DNA of 64,000 nt from Salegentibacter holothuriorum. GTDB lineage: Bacteria; Bacteroidota; Bacteroidia; Flavobacteriales; Flavobacteriaceae. The notes below the pieces were generated by a model. It was not told the DNA's origin and made no database searches. It saw only the letters and a list, made by a program, of their open reading frames with translations. Shown here one piece after another: positions 17,214-25,095 of this stretch. Numbering within the stretch: position 1 is the stretch's first letter; each line of letters begins with the position of its first letter. The position numbers and the translations under genes are program-made. The stretch lies in the NCBI RefSeq assembly GCF_900168045.1, contig NZ_FUYY01000001.1:310001-374000 (forward strand), written 5' to 3'.

Positions 17214-17714
17214 ATGTCCCGATTATATATAATCATCACTATTTTTTCAATGCTGGCGGTAAACCCATTGTTTTCCCAGGCTTCTGCCACGGCTAATTTT
17301 ACAGCTTCAGCTACCATTATCCAACCTATTGGAATTACCACCACCAATAATATGCAATTTGCTAATATTGATGCTAGAAATGGAGGGGCAGTAATTTTAA
17401 CTCCTGAGAATACAAGGATAACAAATGGAGATATCGCACTGGCTGAAGGGGGAACAGTTTCTGCTGCTACTTTTGAAGTAACAGGACAAACAGGTTTTGC
17501 TTTTGGAATTAGTTTACCTCAAGGAAGTCATAGGTTAAGTAGCGGTAGTGAAAGTATGCTACTTCAGGACTTTACCACAAATTATGATGGTTCTTCTATA
17601 GCAGGTGATGGTAAAACTATAAAAGTTGGCGCAAGTTTAATAGTAAATCCTAACCAAAAGCCTGGAGACTACCAAACCAATGGTGATTTGCAAGTTACCG
17701 TGAACTACAATTGA
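17214..17714 (+). CDS. DUF4402-type secreted protein, candidate fibre subunit 1
   Basis: 166 residues from the ATG at 17214 (chosen because it starts a good signal peptide; an upstream in-frame ATG at 17154 does not). The signal peptide ends at FSQ. The mature protein begins with a Ala/Ser/Thr-rich stretch of alternating small and hydrophobic residues (QASATANFTASATIIQP), then the DUF4402 body (MQFANID, AATFEVTG, and a final strand GDLQVTVNYN). There are no cysteines. DUF4402 proteins are secreted beta-sandwich proteins related in style to spore-coat-U and pilin domains. Two similar genes follow, and a chaperone/usher-like operon begins 1.3 kb downstream. Function as a pilin-like subunit is inference. 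Confidence 0.75.
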   Translation: MSRLYIIITIFSMLAVNPLFSQASATANFTASATIIQPIGITTTNNMQFANIDARNGGAVILTPENTRITNGDIALAEGGTVSAATFEVTGQTGFAFGISLPQGSHRLSSGSESMLLQDFTTNYDGSSIAGDGKTIKVGASLIVNPNQKPGDYQTNGDLQVTVNYN

Positions 17715-17889
17715 AAATTCTTCAATAAAACCCACTATAACGTTTTAGTTTTATCATAATTTTATCAAAAGGTGCATTTCATCGAGTATTTTATTTTGGT
17801 TATCGAATAAGTTTCATTCGTATAAGGGTTTACCCCCATATTTGCAGTGTTAAACTTTTGAACCCAAATCAAAAATTAAAATAAACGAA

Positions 17890-18378
17890 ATGAAAAAAAT
17901 TACTTTTATCCTACTAGCCCTTATTTCAGGAACTGTTTTTGCACAATCAGATGAAGCAACTGGAACAGCTACCGCTGCTGCAGAAATCATCAGTCCTATT
18001 AAAATTACAGATGGTACCGACTTAGATTTTGGACGTATTATTGGTAATCCGGCCGGAGGTACTGTTACGATATCTACCGCAGGTGCGAGAACTACAAGTA
18101 ATGATGACTTATTAGCGCCAAGTACTTCAGTACAGGCAGCATCTTTTGATGTTACAGCGGCTGCCACTTACAATTACTCAGTATCCATCCCTGGAATTAG
18201 TTTAACAGGTGCTGGTGACGCAATGCCAGTTACTTTTGTGAGCAGCTTAGGGAATGCAGGTGTAGTTGGTACAGGTGCTGTACAAACTCTAAATGTAGGT
18301 GGTGAACTTACTGTAAACGGCGGTCAAGCTGAAGGAGAATATGATGGTACTATTAGTGTAACTGTAGCTTACGAATAG
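17890..18378 (+). CDS. DUF4402-type secreted protein, candidate major fibre subunit
   Basis: 162 residues with a clear signal peptide (MKKITFILLALISGTVFA, cleaved before Gln). The mature N-terminal 16 residues are Ala/Thr-rich (DEATGTATAAAEIISP), followed by the core signature LDFGRIIG and a final strand GTISVTVAYE. No cysteine. It shares the layout with its neighbours at 17214 and 18475 (28-29 residues from the mature Gln to the FG motif). The gene has its own 175-base upstream region with an AT-rich near-consensus box (CATATTTG at 17837) and the strongest terminator of the locus right after it, consistent with a separately and highly expressed major subunit. That role is inferred. Confidence 0.8.
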   Translation: MKKITFILLALISGTVFAQSDEATGTATAAAEIISPIKITDGTDLDFGRIIGNPAGGTVTISTAGARTTSNDDLLAPSTSVQAASFDVTAAATYNYSVSIPGISLTGAGDAMPVTFVSSLGNAGVVGTGAVQTLNVGGELTVNGGQAEGEYDGTISVTVAYE

Positions 18379-18400
18379 AGATTTCCACTATAAAAATTAT

Positions 18401-18431
18401 AAAAAACGCCGCCCTTGTGGCGGCGTTTTTT
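18401..18431 (+). terminator. Strong intrinsic terminator after the second DUF4402 gene
   Basis: A 13-bp perfect GC-rich stem (AAAAAACGCCGCC at 18401-18413, complement at 18419-18431) with a 5-base loop and trailing T residues, 22 bases after the stop codon. Confidence 0.93.
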
Positions 18432-18474
18432 AGTTTAAACCAATAATTGTTTAACTGCTTTTATAAAAATCTCA

Positions 18475-18969
18475 ATGAGAAAATATCTTTTCATTTTATT
18501 TTTAAGCTTGATCGGATTTAGCGTTTCGGCGCAAAATTCGGCTTCGGCTACCGTAAATAGCAGGGCAACGGTTATAGACCCTATTAAAATTGACAAAACG
18601 GTAGACCTGGATTTTGGAAATATAATCAGTGCTTACAATCCCGGCCAGGTAATTTTATCACCAGACGGTTCGCGAGTTGCTTATGGAGTGCAAATTTCTA
18701 ATTCCATTCCCGGTACTGTGAACCCTGCAGAGGCAGTAGTGACCCACGGTAATAATAATTATGCCATTACGCTGCCTGAACAATTCACCTTATACAACCA
18801 GGAAAATCCTAACCAAATTCTTACAATAGACCAGTTTACCGTTGCTCCCCAGCAGGGTAATGTAACCGATATTATAAAAATTGGTGGTACTTTAAACCTG
18901 GAAGCTAATCAAACATCTGGCTTTTACACTAACTCTTCCGGTTTTAACGTGACGGTTTCCTATAATTAA
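18475..18969 (+). CDS. DUF4402-type secreted protein, candidate fibre subunit 3
   Basis: 164 residues. A signal peptide (hydrophobic 4-17) ends in VSAQ. The mature start is NSASATVNSRATVIDPIKI, again an alternating small/hydrophobic extension, then LDFGNI and a final strand FNVTVSYN. No cysteine. It lies 43 bases after the terminator of the previous gene and 81 bases before the chaperone gene, which has its own promoter box. It is probably transcribed on its own or as a weak read-through product. Confidence 0.75.
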   Translation: MRKYLFILFLSLIGFSVSAQNSASATVNSRATVIDPIKIDKTVDLDFGNIISAYNPGQVILSPDGSRVAYGVQISNSIPGTVNPAEAVVTHGNNNYAITLPEQFTLYNQENPNQILTIDQFTVAPQQGNVTDIIKIGGTLNLEANQTSGFYTNSSGFNVTVSYN

Positions 18970-18982
18970 ATTTTAGATTCCC

Positions 18983-19013
18983 TTAACAGGTAAATTCTTA
19001 TTTATTATCTTTG
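18983..19013 (+). promoter_or_regulatory. Candidate promoter of the chaperone-usher-like operon
   Basis: TATCTTTG at 19006-19013 fully matches the Bacteroidota -7 consensus TAnnTTTG; a TTA trinucleotide sits at 18983-18985, 20 bases upstream, in the -33 position (consensus TTG). The start codon of the chaperone gene is 38 bases downstream. This supports an operon beginning at 19051. Confidence 0.55.
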
Positions 19014-19050
19014 AAACCAACGAAATAACATAAAATCCAGCCCCACGGAT

Positions 19051-19869
19051 ATGATAAAAAAACTACTTAGCCCCCTACTCCTATTTTTCATTCTTATTTT
19101 TTCAGGACTTGCAACCTACGCGCAGGGAGATCTTATGATCATGCCCAAACGCCTGGTTTTTGATGGTTCTGAACGTTCACAGGAAATAAACCTTGCCAAT
19201 ACCGGAAGCGACACGGCTGTGTACGCAATTTCCTTTGTAAACTATAAAATGACGGAACAGGGAAATTTTGAGCAGGTAGAAGAACCTGAAGAAGGTCAGC
19301 GATTTGCCGAAAACTTTTTAAGGTATTTTCCGCGTCGTGTGTCTCTTGCTCCCAATGAAGCACAAACTATACGTGTTCAGTTAACCAGAACCGGAAACTT
19401 AAAACAGGGGGAGTATCGTTCACATATGTATTTTCGCGCCGTAGAAGAGCAAACTGCTCTTGGAGCCGAAAACGCAGAAGAAACCGAAGGAATTTCCATC
19501 AATATCAAAACCGTTTTTGGGATTAGCATTCCAATAATTATTCGCGAAGGAGAATCTACGACCAAAATTGATCTAACTGAGCTTGGGTTAAATACCGAAG
19601 GAGAATACCCAAAACTTTCTTTAGTGATTAATCGCTCCGGAAATATGTCAGTTTACGGAAATCTTAGCGCTATCCATATTTCTCCTAATGGTACTGAAAC
19701 TGAAGTTGGGATGGTAAAAGGAATTTCTGTTTACACCCCAAATTCTAAAAGGTCTTTCAGTTTTGAACTTAGAAATGCAGATGAAGTAGATTTTGACCAG
19801 GGAAAACTTAGAATTCAATATTCTGAAGATAAAGGCAAAACTTTAGCTACTAAAGAAATAAAACTATAG
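19051..19869 (+). CDS. PapD-like periplasmic chaperone
   Basis: 272 residues with a signal peptide (cleaved near TYAQ). The N-terminal Ig-like domain (about 25-135) follows the pilus-chaperone pattern: strand A with Arg in MPKRLVFDGSERSQEINLAN (compare the TRVIYDG segment of PapD-type proteins), and a long edge strand RRVSLAPNEAQTIRVQLTR with the basic residue that anchors a subunit C-terminus in that family. The second Ig-like domain covers about 165-270. No cysteine. In classical systems such a chaperone holds fibre subunits by donor-strand complementation and delivers them to the usher. The neighbours (DUF4402 proteins and a usher-like protein) fit this. The assignment rests on these motifs, not on an alignment. 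Confidence 0.7.
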   Translation: MIKKLLSPLLLFFILIFSGLATYAQGDLMIMPKRLVFDGSERSQEINLANTGSDTAVYAISFVNYKMTEQGNFEQVEEPEEGQRFAENFLRYFPRRVSLAPNEAQTIRVQLTRTGNLKQGEYRSHMYFRAVEEQTALGAENAEETEGISINIKTVFGISIPIIIREGESTTKIDLTELGLNTEGEYPKLSLVINRSGNMSVYGNLSAIHISPNGTETEVGMVKGISVYTPNSKRSFSFELRNADEVDFDQGKLRIQYSEDKGKTLATKEIKL

Positions 19870-19881
19870 GTTTTACGGCGC

Positions 19882-22800
19882 ATGACAAAAAAATACCCAC
19901 AACTTTCCTCTTGTTTTAAGCCAGGATTTTTTCTGGTGGTCTTTTTGTTATTTTCATTTGGTTTGTTTGGGCAGAGTATTTCGAATGTTAAGATAGAAAA
20001 ATCTGAATATTGTTCAAATGAACAAATTGAATTTAGTTTCACCGTAACCAATGGAAACGGTAATAGAAGATTCGATGAAGATTCAGAATTTACGGTAAAA
20101 TTGTTTACTCCCAACGATGATATTGCTACCTTAACTTTTGATTCTAACAAAACCCCAAGTGGTAACTGGAATAGCAACACTATAACTGATACCCCTAGAA
20201 TCGTTGTAGATGAAAACTGGCCTGAGTCAGATCAATATCGACTAGCTATTTCCTCCAAAGACCCTACTGTGCAGGAAGTTCAATCTCTAGACTTCACAAT
20301 AAATCGTAGGATTTCGAACCCTAAAATTTCCAATAAACAGTGGAATTGTAAAGGTGGGAATTTAAAGCTGAACATAGAAATGGATTATCCTGTGCAGGGC
20401 ATAAACTATACTTGGACAGGACCAAACGGATTTTCCAGTAATCTTGCATCTCCCAACATACAGGCAATTGAAAAAAATTCTGGTATTTATACTGTTGAAT
20501 TGAATTCAAAATGTTCAGCCTTTACTCTTCAACAGGAAATTATTTTCGTTGATAAAGATACCAAAGATGTTTGGAGAGGAGAAATTTTTGATAATTCTGA
20601 TTTTTCTAGTTCTTTAGGTTTCTATTACGAAAAAGAAGAATTTAATCAAAACTTTGGAATTTTTAATTTTTCCTGGGATGCCTGTACTGCTGGTTCGGTT
20701 GCTACAAGTACCTTTTCGGTTAAATATAGCATGGAAACCACAAGAAATGGTATTTATACAGTTGATTTAGGATCGGACAATGGCTCTGAATTATTTTTAA
20801 ATAATGAAAGTATTCATGTTAACAATAACGTTAGTAACCAATGGTATTCAGGTACAGTCTCTTTTGATAACGTGCTTCTAGGATTGAAAAGTGGCGATGA
20901 CCTTAAATTTGATTATTACGAATTAAATTGGAGTAATCGCGTTTATTTTCAAAATTTAGAACTGATTTTAAAAAATGAAATTAGTAGTAATACTAATAGT
21001 GTTTGTTTAAGCGGACAATCTCCAGAAATTACGGGAGATGCTATTCCATCCAATTTACCAGATGGTATTACGGCTGTAGATAGTGGCTATCAATGGTATT
21101 ATTCAGAAAATTCTTCCGGAGATAATAAAAGTATTATTAATGGTGCCGTTTCCAAAAACTTTACGCCCAATTTATCTACTGCGCCCTTTGATACGCCGGG
21201 AACCTATTATTTATTCAGGGAAGTAAAGTTAAATAGTACCAACAATTTTAGCAAACAGGAATATCAAATTAGTCATTTCTCTAATGGAGTTAAATTTGAA
21301 GTTTTGAAAGCTACCAGTTCCTACACCGAAACTGAAGCAGGTGATGATAGTTGGATTGGGCACGTATATGATGGTAATGATTTTGAAACCTATATTGGCG
21401 GCTATACCGAAACTGAAGAATTCTCCCAGAATTTTGGGGGTAATGTGGTTGATTTTGAGTTAGGGGAAGGAAATTGCGCTCCTACTGTACGCACTACTAC
21501 TTTTTCCATTAGGTACAAAAACGCTTCAAGTAGCAGGGGCTTATATGTAGTAGATTTAACCTCAGACGATGGTATCCGATTTAAAATTAATGATGAATTA
21601 ATTCATGATAATTGGGTAAACCGTGCGCCCGATACAGATGAAAATGTCCTGCTCAATTTTAACCGGGACACCAATAATTTAGATTATGAATATTACGAAA
21701 ATACCGGACAAAATGAAGTTGCCTTTCAAAACCTAAGGCCGGTTTCATTAAATTCCTTAAGAGGTGCCACCCAGCAAAATTTTTGTGTTAACAGCGATGC
21801 AGAAGAAATAATCGCCGACGAAATTCAATTATTTAATGGAATTTCGTTAGTTGGAACAGGTTATCAATGGTTTTACAGTAATGAAGAAAACGGCTCTAAG
21901 CAGCCAATTCCAAATGCAACCGGTAAAAACTTTACCCCCGATATTTCGGCCGCACCATTTAATAACCCCGGAACCTATTATATTTTTAGACAGGTTAGCA
22001 TCGCATCGGTAAATAATAGGTTAAATGGCAACTTCAACAGTAAAGTCTATAAGAATTTTTCCAATCCTGCTAAACTGGTTGTGAATTCAACAATTCAGGA
22101 TAATGATATTTCTTTCTTCAACGGTAATTCGGGAACAATAAATGCAACTGCCAATGAAGATCAGCAATTAAATATTGATGCTCCTAAAGGAACTGTTTTC
22201 ACCTATGTTGATTTTGCCAGTTACGGAACACCCACGAATAATAATGGAGATTTTAGCATAAACGAAAATTGCCACGCTACCACCAGCCAATCGGTAACCG
22301 AATCTTATTTGTTGGGCGAAAATTCGGCTAGTATTTCTGCTACCAATGCTGTGTTTACTGATCCCTGTGCAGGTACTTTTAAGAGACTTTATGTAAAGGC
22401 TACCTATTCTGAAACATTTTGTAAAGGTAACGACCCGGGCACTATTAACGGAACAGCATTAAGTGGACCAAATGTTTCCTTTGCCTGGCTACTAAGTAAG
22501 GAAGGACCTTCATCTGGCTTCGCTCCCGCGCCGGGAAATAATACCGCCCAAAATTACAATCCGGGTATTTTAAGCGAAAGTATTTGGCTAAAACGTATTG
22601 TAAATTCAGGCGGTTGTAGTAGCGAATCGCCAGTTTTATATATTCCGGTAACCGAAGAAAACACCTGGACCGGCGCCGAAAACACCAACTGGAACAATAT
22701 CAATAACTGGAGTTGCAATAGCCTGCCTACTCTCGAAACTAATGTTTTGATTCCCGAAAATTTAGCTTCAGGAAATTATCCTGAAATCAATATTGGTAAT

Positions 22801-24549
22801 AATGCACTCGCTAAGAATCTCGTTATAGAAAATAATGCATCAGTTCTCGTTGATGATAACTGGCTGCAAATCGCAGGTGATCTTACCAATAACGGAATTC
22901 TAAATACCGAAACAGGAAGTATTTCATTTCAGGGTGCTACAACTCAAATAATTCCTGAAGCGGCATTTCAAAATAATCGAATTCGAAATTTAAGTATTGA
23001 TAATAGTTCGGGAGTAACTTCAGAGGCGATTATTGAAGTTACAGGAACTTTAAAGGTTGAAAATGGAAATTTTGACACCGGTAATGAGCTTACTTTAATT
23101 TCTAACGAGATACAAACAGCTCTCATAGATGGCACAGGAAATGGACAAGTGATTGGTTTAGTTAGCATGCAACGCTATCTCGATAAAGCATTTGGTTATA
23201 AATATTTTAGTTCTCCCTTTCAAAATTCTATTGTAGGCGATTTTGAACCTTTTATGAATTTTACAGATCCCATTAGTGGTTTCTCACATTTTTATCGCTA
23301 TAATGAAAACCGTAATGTTGAAATTGATGGTAATATCGAGGATGCAACGGGTTGGGAATCTTATATAAATTCAGGTAATATTTTAAATGTTTCTGAAGGA
23401 TATGCACTAAATTTCGGTACTTCTTCTGCTCAACAAACCATAGAATTGATTGGAGAGGTTAATAATGGACCAATTTCTTCCCGACAATTAGAAAATAATC
23501 ATCGTGAATATACTAAAGGCTTCCATTTAGTTGGGAATCCCTACCCTTCACCTATAGATTGGAATGCGGCTCAAGGGTGGACCCGAGATAATATTGATGC
23601 CGGAATTTACTTTTTTACTGCAAGTGAAAACAGTCAATACACCGGAACTTATACCGCGTATGTAAATGATGTTTCTACAGAAGATCCAAATATCGATAGC
23701 AGCTCAGAGAACATTATTCCTTCTATGCAGGGCTTTTTTATAAAAGTGAGCGATTCTGATACTCAGGATTTAGTAACTGGTAGTTTTGGAATGAATAACC
23801 AGGTACGCGTCACAAATTTCAATCAGGAATTCTACAGATCACAAATTTCCGACCAAAAATCATTAATTCGTTTAGAAGCAGGCTTTAATAATGCCGATCA
23901 AAAAGACGCTATGGTCGTCTATTTTTCACCTTATGCAACTGCAGATTTTGAAAAAGAAATGGATGCGCATAAATTGATGAATACCGATCCGGCTGTACCC
24001 AGCTTTTATAATATAACTGAAGACAAAAAGGAACTGGCTATTAATGCGATTCCTTACCCTGAAAGTGCAAATTATAAAAAGATTTCATTAGGGATAAAAG
24101 CAGAAAAAAGTGGAGAAATGAAAATCGAGCTTGCTGCTATTGAAAATTTAAGTCCGAATTTCAATATCTATTTAATAGATCACGTAAAAAGCATTGGTCA
24201 AAACCTAAGCAGAAAACCTGAATACTCTTTTAATATCGAAAAAGGGACAAATAACTCGAGGTTCGAATTAATGTTTTCTGAAGAAGAAGTTCCAAGTCCG
24301 GCAATTGCATTTAACGAACCTTTTGATGTTAAGCTTGAAGATGGAAATGTAGTAATAGATCTGAATTTAGAGGAATACCAACAAGGAGTTTTAAGAGCGA
24401 GTACTATTACCGGGCAAATTCTCCAGATAAAAGAAGGTTCAGGAACCGATAAGGTAATTTTTGAGGGCATTACCAGTAATGGTGTATATATTATTAATCT
24501 TCAGGTTGGTAAAGCCACTTACGCGAAAAAAATAGTAATAAAAAAATAG
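19882..24549 (+). CDS. Large adhesin-like protein: PA14-like and Ig-like repeats, SUEL-like lectin domain, T9SS sorting domain
   Basis: 1555 residues, 12 bases after the chaperone gene. Layout: signal peptide ending near FGQ (residue 30); a beta-sandwich region with an Ig-like unit (about 30-225); two copies of a ~265-residue unit, each a PA14-like module (about 229-366 and 489-623; shared TFS-x-RY, Gly-x-Tyr-x-Val-Asp-Leu and SDDG/SDNG motifs) plus an Ig-like module (about 374-475, 634-735; shared GYQWYYS, NFTP, PGTYY motifs). Then comes a SUEL-lectin-like domain (about 770-850; FASYGTP, NCHATTS, FTDPCAGTFKRLYVKATYS), a WTG-type region from about 928, a long beta region, and a C-terminal type A T9SS sorting domain (about 1475-1555, ending in YIINLQVGKATYAKKIVI). 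The PA14 and lectin modules suggest glycan binding on the cell surface. Export to the surface should be by T9SS. Confidence 0.75.
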   Translation: MTKKYPQLSSCFKPGFFLVVFLLFSFGLFGQSISNVKIEKSEYCSNEQIEFSFTVTNGNGNRRFDEDSEFTVKLFTPNDDIATLTFDSNKTPSGNWNSNTITDTPRIVVDENWPESDQYRLAISSKDPTVQEVQSLDFTINRRISNPKISNKQWNCKGGNLKLNIEMDYPVQGINYTWTGPNGFSSNLASPNIQAIEKNSGIYTVELNSKCSAFTLQQEIIFVDKDTKDVWRGEIFDNSDFSSSLGFYYEKEEFNQNFGIFNFSWDACTAGSVATSTFSVKYSMETTRNGIYTVDLGSDNGSELFLNNESIHVNNNVSNQWYSGTVSFDNVLLGLKSGDDLKFDYYELNWSNRVYFQNLELILKNEISSNTNSVCLSGQSPEITGDAIPSNLPDGITAVDSGYQWYYSENSSGDNKSIINGAVSKNFTPNLSTAPFDTPGTYYLFREVKLNSTNNFSKQEYQISHFSNGVKFEVLKATSSYTETEAGDDSWIGHVYDGNDFETYIGGYTETEEFSQNFGGNVVDFELGEGNCAPTVRTTTFSIRYKNASSSRGLYVVDLTSDDGIRFKINDELIHDNWVNRAPDTDENVLLNFNRDTNNLDYEYYENTGQNEVAFQNLRPVSLNSLRGATQQNFCVNSDAEEIIADEIQLFNGISLVGTGYQWFYSNEENGSKQPIPNATGKNFTPDISAAPFNNPGTYYIFRQVSIASVNNRLNGNFNSKVYKNFSNPAKLVVNSTIQDNDISFFNGNSGTINATANEDQQLNIDAPKGTVFTYVDFASYGTPTNNNGDFSINENCHATTSQSVTESYLLGENSASISATNAVFTDPCAGTFKRLYVKATYSETFCKGNDPGTINGTALSGPNVSFAWLLSKEGPSSGFAPAPGNNTAQNYNPGILSESIWLKRIVNSGGCSSESPVLYIPVTEENTWTGAENTNWNNINNWSCNSLPTLETNVLIPENLASGNYPEINIGNNALAKNLVIENNASVLVDDNWLQIAGDLTNNGILNTETGSISFQGATTQIIPEAAFQNNRIRNLSIDNSSGVTSEAIIEVTGTLKVENGNFDTGNELTLISNEIQTALIDGTGNGQVIGLVSMQRYLDKAFGYKYFSSPFQNSIVGDFEPFMNFTDPISGFSHFYRYNENRNVEIDGNIEDATGWESYINSGNILNVSEGYALNFGTSSAQQTIELIGEVNNGPISSRQLENNHREYTKGFHLVGNPYPSPIDWNAAQGWTRDNIDAGIYFFTASENSQYTGTYTAYVNDVSTEDPNIDSSSENIIPSMQGFFIKVSDSDTQDLVTGSFGMNNQVRVTNFNQEFYRSQISDQKSLIRLEAGFNNADQKDAMVVYFSPYATADFEKEMDAHKLMNTDPAVPSFYNITEDKKELAINAIPYPESANYKKISLGIKAEKSGEMKIELAAIENLSPNFNIYLIDHVKSIGQNLSRKPEYSFNIEKGTNNSRFELMFSEEEVPSPAIAFNEPFDVKLEDGNVVIDLNLEEYQQGVLRASTITGQILQIKEGSGTDKVIFEGITSNGVYIINLQVGKATYAKKIVIKK

Positions 24550-24559
24550 AGAAAACGAT

Positions 24560-25078
24560 ATGTATAACTTCAGTTTAGATAAAGCATCTCTATGGATATT
24601 GCTATTTATGTTTTCAGTATTAGAGATTAGTGCCCAGGAGAATCCGCCAATTCCGATAGAAGTGGAAGTAAGAACCTCCCGGAATCTTAATTTTGGCTCT
24701 TTTACTGCCGGAAACAGTGGTGGAAATGTAACCGTAAGCTATGACGATCAACGTACAGTAGATGGCGATATTTTTGAACTTAATGTTGGCGAACCCGTTT
24801 CTGCCGCTTTATTTGATGTTTATGCGAATCCTGGAACAATTATTCAGATTGAAGATATGGGTCCTTTTACATTAACAAATAACAATACCAGCTTTCCGAT
24901 AAAACTTTATATAAATAGTTTTAGTACAGGGCAACGAACATTTGTGACCTGGGAACCAAGTGCGCAAACCCCCAACGAAGTTTTTGTTGGTGGAACCCTT
25001 AGCATCCCTGCAGATAACTCCGGAAACCTGCCCGGCATGTATAATGGCACATTCACGCTTAATTTTATTCATCAATAG
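24560..25078 (+). CDS. DUF4402-like secreted protein lacking the N-terminal extension (candidate tip or cap subunit)
   Basis: 172 residues with a signal peptide ending in ISAQ. The core motif LNFGSF and the final strand GTFTLNFIHQ match the other three DUF4402-type proteins of this locus, as does the G-M-Y turn before the last strand. The mature N-terminus is shorter: 20 residues from Gln to the FG motif instead of 28-29, and the Ala/Ser/Thr-rich part is absent (ENPPIPIEVEVRTSRN). In chaperone-usher fibres a subunit without the donor-strand extension is the tip. The gene sits inside the operon (10 bases after the adhesin-like gene, 17 bases before the usher-like gene), which also fits a low-copy special subunit. 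Role inferred. Confidence 0.7.
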   Translation: MYNFSLDKASLWILLFMFSVLEISAQENPPIPIEVEVRTSRNLNFGSFTAGNSGGNVTVSYDDQRTVDGDIFELNVGEPVSAALFDVYANPGTIIQIEDMGPFTLTNNNTSFPIKLYINSFSTGQRTFVTWEPSAQTPNEVFVGGTLSIPADNSGNLPGMYNGTFTLNFIHQ

Positions 25079-25095
25079 CTAGAACGCGACGCTTA

